A DNA stretch of 64,000 bases, from the NCBI GenBank assembly GCA_030652255.1, contig JAUSAZ010000076.1, positions 1 through 64,000 on the forward strand. The letters are read 5' to 3'. Positions 60,543 through 64,000 of the stretch are shown here, one piece after another. The stretch is from Myxococcales bacterium. Its GTDB lineage: Bacteria > Myxococcota_A > Polyangia > Polyangiales > Ga0077539. A program made the translations under genes and the position numbers. Position 1 is the first letter of the stretch. Each line of letters begins with the position of its first letter. The notes under the pieces were generated by a model. It ran no database searches, was not told where the DNA came from, and worked only from the letters and a program-made list of their open reading frames with translations.

Positions 60543-63500
60543 CCGAGCATCTCCGGGTTCGGATTGCGGATCTTCGCGAGGTACAGGGTGCGCGGCTGCG
60601 TGCCGATCTCCCCGAGCAGCGCGTACCGCCGGTCGTTGCGGCGCATCTCTGCGATGCGACTCTCGCGGTCGTTGAGGTCACCAAACACGATCGCGTCCGC
60701 CGGGCAGGCCTGCTGGCACGCGGTCATCAGCTCGCCGTCGCGGAGGTGCCGGCCGCGGCCGTTGTCCGCGCGGCGCGCCTCGATCTTCCGGCCCTGGATG
60801 CGCTGCACGCAGTAGGTGCACTTCTCCATCACGCCGCGGAAGCGCACCGTGACGTTGGGGTTCATCTGCATCCGCACCGTCTCGGGCACGTCGGCGTCCT
60901 CCGGCTGGTACACGCCGTCGTTGTGCCAGTTGAGGTAGTTGAAGCGCCGGACCTTGTACGGGCAGTTGTTGGCGCAGTACCGCGTGCCGATGCAGCGGTT
61001 GTACGCCATCTCGTTGAGCCCCTCGGGGCTGTGCACCGTGGCGTTCACCGGGCAGACGTTCTCGCAGGGCGCCTCTTCGCAGTGCACGCAAGCGAGCGGC
61101 TGGAAGGCCACCGCCGGGTCGCTCGTGGCCTCCGGGTCGCGGTCAGTGCCGTGCGCCTTCGGGCTGACGAAGTAGCGGTCGATGCGCAGCCAGTGCATCT
61201 CGCGGCCGCGGGAGACCTGCTCCTTGCCGACCACGGGGATGTTGTTCTCCGACTGGCAGGCGACGACGCAGGTGTTGCAGCCCGTGCAGGTCGCGAGGTC
61301 GATGGTCATGCCCCAGCGGTGGCCGGTGCTGTAGTCCACCTCGCGCCAGAGCGGCAGCGTGCGCGGCGTCGGGGAGCGGCGCGCGGCGAAGTTGGGCGTC
61401 TCGTTGAACTCCGCCAGCGTGGCCTCGACCGCCATCGGGCGGCCTTCCATGCGGAAGTGGTCCTGGGTCTGCGAGAGCGGATAGGTCGCGCCGGTCTTGG
61501 AGACGGTCACGCCGTCGGTGAACCAGAGCGCGTTGGCGGCGCGCAGGGGCGACACGTCGAAGCCCTTGCGGGTGCCCACGCGGCCGGCCTTGGTGCGACC
61601 CCAGCCCAGCGGCAGCCCGACGCTCCAGTCGGCCTGGCCCGGGAGGATCCAGGCGACCAGCTCGACCGAGCGGTTGCCCTTCGACAGCCGGATCATGTCG
61701 CCGTTGGCGATGCCGAGGCCCTGGGCCGTCGCGGGCGACACGTACGCCGCGTTGTCCCAGGTGATCTTGGTGACCGGGTCGGGGAGCTCCTGGAGCCACG
61801 CGTTGTTGGCGTGGCGGCCGTCGAGCATCTTGCTGTCGACGAGGAAGTTCACCTCGAGGTTGTTCTGCCCGATGGGCGCGCCGGCCTGGCGCTGGCCCAT
61901 GCGCTGCGCCACCGCGCCGCCCAGGATCGCGGGCACCGCGGCCCCAGTGGCCCCCTCGACGTGCACGCCGCGGTTGAGGGCGCGGCGCCAGGCGCGGTTG
62001 AAGATCACCGCGGGCACGCCGGCGCCGCGGTGGGTCTCCTGCACCAGGTCGTGGCCGCGGGTCGACGGCGCATCGGCGATGAAGGCGAGCAGCTCGATGT
62101 CCGAGCGGCCCTGGAAGAGCGGCTGGATGAGGGGCTGCTGGATGGCGACGGTGCCGTCGAGCGACTGGCCATCGCCCCAGGTCTCGAGCTCGTGCGCCCG
62201 CGGGATGTGCCAGGTGCTGCGCTCGGCCGTCTCGTCGCGGTGCGACGAGAGCAGGAAGCTGTTGGGCACCCGGGCGAGCTTCTCGCCGAACGCGAGGTCG
62301 CCGGGCGCGTCGTACACGGGGTTCGCCCCGAGGATCACCAGCGCCTGCACCTGGGCCCCGCCCATCGCCTCGGCGAGGGCCGCGATGTCGGCGCCGTGGT
62401 CGACCTCGTCGCGGTCGGCCGGGGCGACGTACTGCACCGTCTGGCCGGCGTTGCCGAGCGCCTGGTTGATGGCGTGGGCGAGCGCGTGGACCGTCGGCGG
62501 CTGGCGCGAGCCAACCACCAGGGCCGAGGCGCCGCGGTGCGCCGCGAGGTCGGCGGCGACGGCCTCGATCCACTTCGCGGGGACGCCCTGCGGCGCCTGC
62601 GCGTTGCGAACCGACCCGGCGATCTCGCCGAGGTCGAGGCCGTGCTGCGAGACGAGGCGACCCGCGAGGGCCTGGAGGTAGAGCTCCACCTCGCGGGCGG
62701 CGAGGCGGAGCCGGTGGTCGGCGTTGGCGCCGGTGGTCGTGTACGAGGGCTCGACCACGTACAGGCGGCTCATCTCCGGGCCGGGGCGGCGCCCCTGGGC
62801 GAAGCCGCGGGTGTTGCGCACCGCGCCGGTCTCGGTCTGGAGGAAGTCGCTGTCGAGGGAGACGATCACCCGCGCCCGCTCGAGGGCGAGCACCGGGAGG
62901 ACCACCTGGCCGAAGGCCAGCCGCGCGCCCTCGCGGGCGTTGCTGTTGGAGGCCGCGCTCCAGGTGTGGAAGCGCGCGTTGGGGAAGCGCCGGAGCACCG
63001 CCTGGCGGAGGCGCACGAAGGTGGGCGAGGTGGTCGGCGCCGCGAGGAAGCGCAGCCCGCTGCCGCCGTTGCCGGCCTGCGCCTGGAGCACCGCACGGAG
63101 GGCGGCCTCGGCGTCGGCGTAGCGCTTGTCTTCGCCGTGCGAGGAGGGCTGCCGGGCGCGGTCGGGGTCGTAGAGGTCGAGCACCGAAGCCTGCGCGAGC
63201 AGGTCGGTCTTGCCGCGGCTGGCGCTGTGGTCGGGGTTGCCTTCGACCTTGGTGGGGCGGCCCTCGTGGCTCTCGACGAGCAGACCGAGCGACTCGCCGC
63301 GCCGGTCGATGACCGTGGCGTAGTAGCTCGTCACGTTGACCGTGACGTCCTCGGGCGTGCGGGCGTACGGAAGGATCTTGTCGACCGGGCGGCGGCAGCC
63401 CTCGAGGGTGCCGAGCGCCACGGCCGCGCCCATGAGGGTCATGAACCCCCGGCGCGAGACCCCGTCGGAGAAGTCGAGCGCCTCCCGCGGAAACTCCGCG

Positions 63501-63622
63501 GCGAGGTGCGCCCGGGCGGACGGGTCGGCGCTCTCCTGGAGCGTGAAGTCATCGAGGCTGGTCCAGTAGACCGCCGCGTCTGGCGCGGGCCCCTCGAACT
63601 CGTACGGCTTGCGATGCGTCAT
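60539..63622 (-). CDS. actB: alternative complex III subunit ActB, iron-sulfur protein
   Basis: The 1027-residue protein starts at ATG 63622, overlapping the actA stop as ATGA. A Tat-type [12 protein letters not shown] signal is near residue 55, after an N-terminal extension. The middle 650 residues resemble a molybdopterin oxidoreductase that has lost its cofactor, as known for ActB. The C-terminal 280 residues have the ferredoxin-type cysteine sets [43 protein letters not shown] and CQQACPADA, for four clusters. It links quinol oxidation in ActC to the haems of ActA on the periplasmic face. Confidence 0.95.
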   Translation of the reverse strand: MTHRKPYEFEGPAPDAAVYWTSLDDFTLQESADPSARAHLAAEFPREALDFSDGVSRRGFMTLMGAAVALGTLEGCRRPVDKILPYARTPEDVTVNVTSYYATVIDRRGESLGLLVESHEGRPTKVEGNPDHSASRGKTDLLAQASVLDLYDPDRARQPSSHGEDKRYADAEAALRAVLQAQAGNGGSGLRFLAAPTTSPTFVRLRQAVLRRFPNARFHTWSAASNSNAREGARLAFGQVVLPVLALERARVIVSLDSDFLQTETGAVRNTRGFAQGRRPGPEMSRLYVVEPSYTTTGANADHRLRLAAREVELYLQALAGRLVSQHGLDLGEIAGSVRNAQAPQGVPAKWIEAVAADLAAHRGASALVVGSRQPPTVHALAHAINQALGNAGQTVQYVAPADRDEVDHGADIAALAEAMGGAQVQALVILGANPVYDAPGDLAFGEKLARVPNSFLLSSHRDETAERSTWHIPRAHELETWGDGQSLDGTVAIQQPLIQPLFQGRSDIELLAFIADAPSTRGHDLVQETHRGAGVPAVIFNRAWRRALNRGVHVEGATGAAVPAILGGAVAQRMGQRQAGAPIGQNNLEVNFLVDSKMLDGRHANNAWLQELPDPVTKITWDNAAYVSPATAQGLGIANGDMIRLSKGNRSVELVAWILPGQADWSVGLPLGWGRTKAGRVGTRKGFDVSPLRAANALWFTDGVTVSKTGATYPLSQTQDHFRMEGRPMAVEATLAEFNETPNFAARRSPTPRTLPLWREVDYSTGHRWGMTIDLATCTGCNTCVVACQSENNIPVVGKEQVSRGREMHWLRIDRYFVSPKAHGTDRDPEATSDPAVAFQPLACVHCEEAPCENVCPVNATVHSPEGLNEMAYNRCIGTRYCANNCPYKVRRFNYLNWHNDGVYQPEDADVPETVRMQMNPNVTVRFRGVMEKCTYCVQRIQGRKIEARRADNGRGRHLRDGELMTACQQACPADAIVFGDLNDRESRIAEMRRNDRRYALLGEIGTQPRTLYLAKIRNPNPEMLG

Positions 63623-64000
63623 CGGTGACACCCTGAGCACGTCTGCGGTGGGTTGAGAACGCGCGGCGGCTGCGCGGTACCACTCAGACTCGGATCCATG
63701 TTGGTGATCTGGTCGATCGGGCGGATGTGGGGCGCGGGGTTTCGGTGACAGTCGAGGCACCACGCCATGCTCAGCGGCTGGCTCTGGCGCACGACCTCCA
63801 TCTGGTCGACGCGGCCGTGGCACTCGACGCAGCCGACGCCCGCCGAGAGGTGCACGCTGTGGTCGAAGTACGCGTGGTCGGGCAGCCGGTGGACCTTCAC
63901 CCACTCGACGGCCCGGCCGCTCTCCCAGCTCTCGCGCACCGGCGCGAGCCGGGACGAGGTGGTGCGCACCAGCGAGTGGCAATTCATGCAGGTCTGCGTC
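63619..64000 (-). CDS. actA: alternative complex III subunit ActA, pentahaem cytochrome c (C-terminal part)
   Basis: The gene is cut by the right edge; 126 codons are present, without the start. Four C-x2-CH haem sites lie here: CMNCH at the edge (63976-63990), CVECH, CLDCH and CSGCH just before the end, consistent with a pentahaem subunit whose first site is outside. An ATGA overlap ties it to actB. It is the electron exit of the complex toward ActE and the oxidase. Confidence 0.93.
   Translation of the reverse strand, partial: TQTCMNCHSLVRTTSSRLAPVRESWESGRAVEWVKVHRLPDHAYFDHSVHLSAGVGCVECHGRVDQMEVVRQSQPLSMAWCLDCHRNPAPHIRPIDQITNMDPSLSGTAQPPRVLNPPQTCSGCHR

Overview
The window is very GC-rich DNA with tightly packed genes on both strands and no rRNA, tRNA, insertion sequence, phage gene or CRISPR array that I could find. 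The gene content suggests a chromosomal segment of a large-genome, aerobic member of the Myxococcota (Polyangia or Sandaracinus-like). The grounds are many lipoproteins with Asp/Pro/Ala repeat linkers and myxobacterial-type Cys-rich modules, Hanks-type kinases, an FHA-GGDEF protein, a TMEM43-family protein, and an alternative complex III next to a caa3-type oxidase. The lineage is an inference from gene content, not from a marker gene.

Layout. 1-56 holds the first codons of a NUDIX-like gene, followed by about 400 bases that hold only stable inverted repeats. 457-8921 has a lipoprotein hydrolase, a TMEM43-family protein, and a three-gene leftward signalling unit: membrane adenylate cyclase, then Ser/Thr kinase, then LysM-FecR envelope protein, joined by 4-base GTGA overlaps. 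9067-13772 has a Cys-rich lipoprotein, glnE and a small membrane protein whose tail overlaps glnE. 13991-21803 has an outer-membrane protein and a leftward run of DUF4234 protein, hisIE, a TolB-N-like secreted protein, alaS and a proline-rich protein. 21855-26862 runs rightward: Cys-rich lipoprotein, FHA-GGDEF, beta-barrel protein, cysK and a serine acetyltransferase. 26876-31674 runs leftward: CoA-binding protein, zinc-ribbon lipoprotein and a 1246-residue flavin/iron-sulfur oxidoreductase that looks like a fusion of NfnB and NfnA. 31887-43810 is an accessory envelope region: five lipoproteins, a PEGA/TPR protein divergent from a TetR regulator, a kinase with a Tudor-like tail, a PilZ protein and an alpha/beta hydrolase. 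43959-47448 has a paralogue of the earlier beta-barrel protein, a multipass membrane protein, OsmC and a CapA-like lipoprotein. 47494-50097 is mutS. From 50176 to beyond the right edge there is one leftward respiratory operon.

How the genes work together. The respiratory operon reads actA (cut by the edge), actB, actC, actD, actE, actF, a small unknown membrane protein, a SCO copper chaperone, then oxidase subunits II, I, III and IV and a lipoprotein. It should pass electrons from quinol through alternative complex III to the cytochrome c domain fused to subunit II, and on to an A2-type haem-copper oxidase. Cysteine synthesis is complete as a pair: acetyltransferase and cysK overlap by ATGA. 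The cyclase-kinase-FecR unit, the Tudor-tailed kinase, the diguanylate cyclase and the PilZ protein show dense cAMP, c-di-GMP and phosphorylation signalling. About a dozen lipoproteins make envelope remodelling the other theme.

Most novel points: a 15-residue insertion in the CuA loop of subunit II; His-rich tails on several respiratory subunits; the structured region at 131-409; the cyclase-kinase-FecR unit; and the kinase with a Tudor-like domain placed after a membrane segment.
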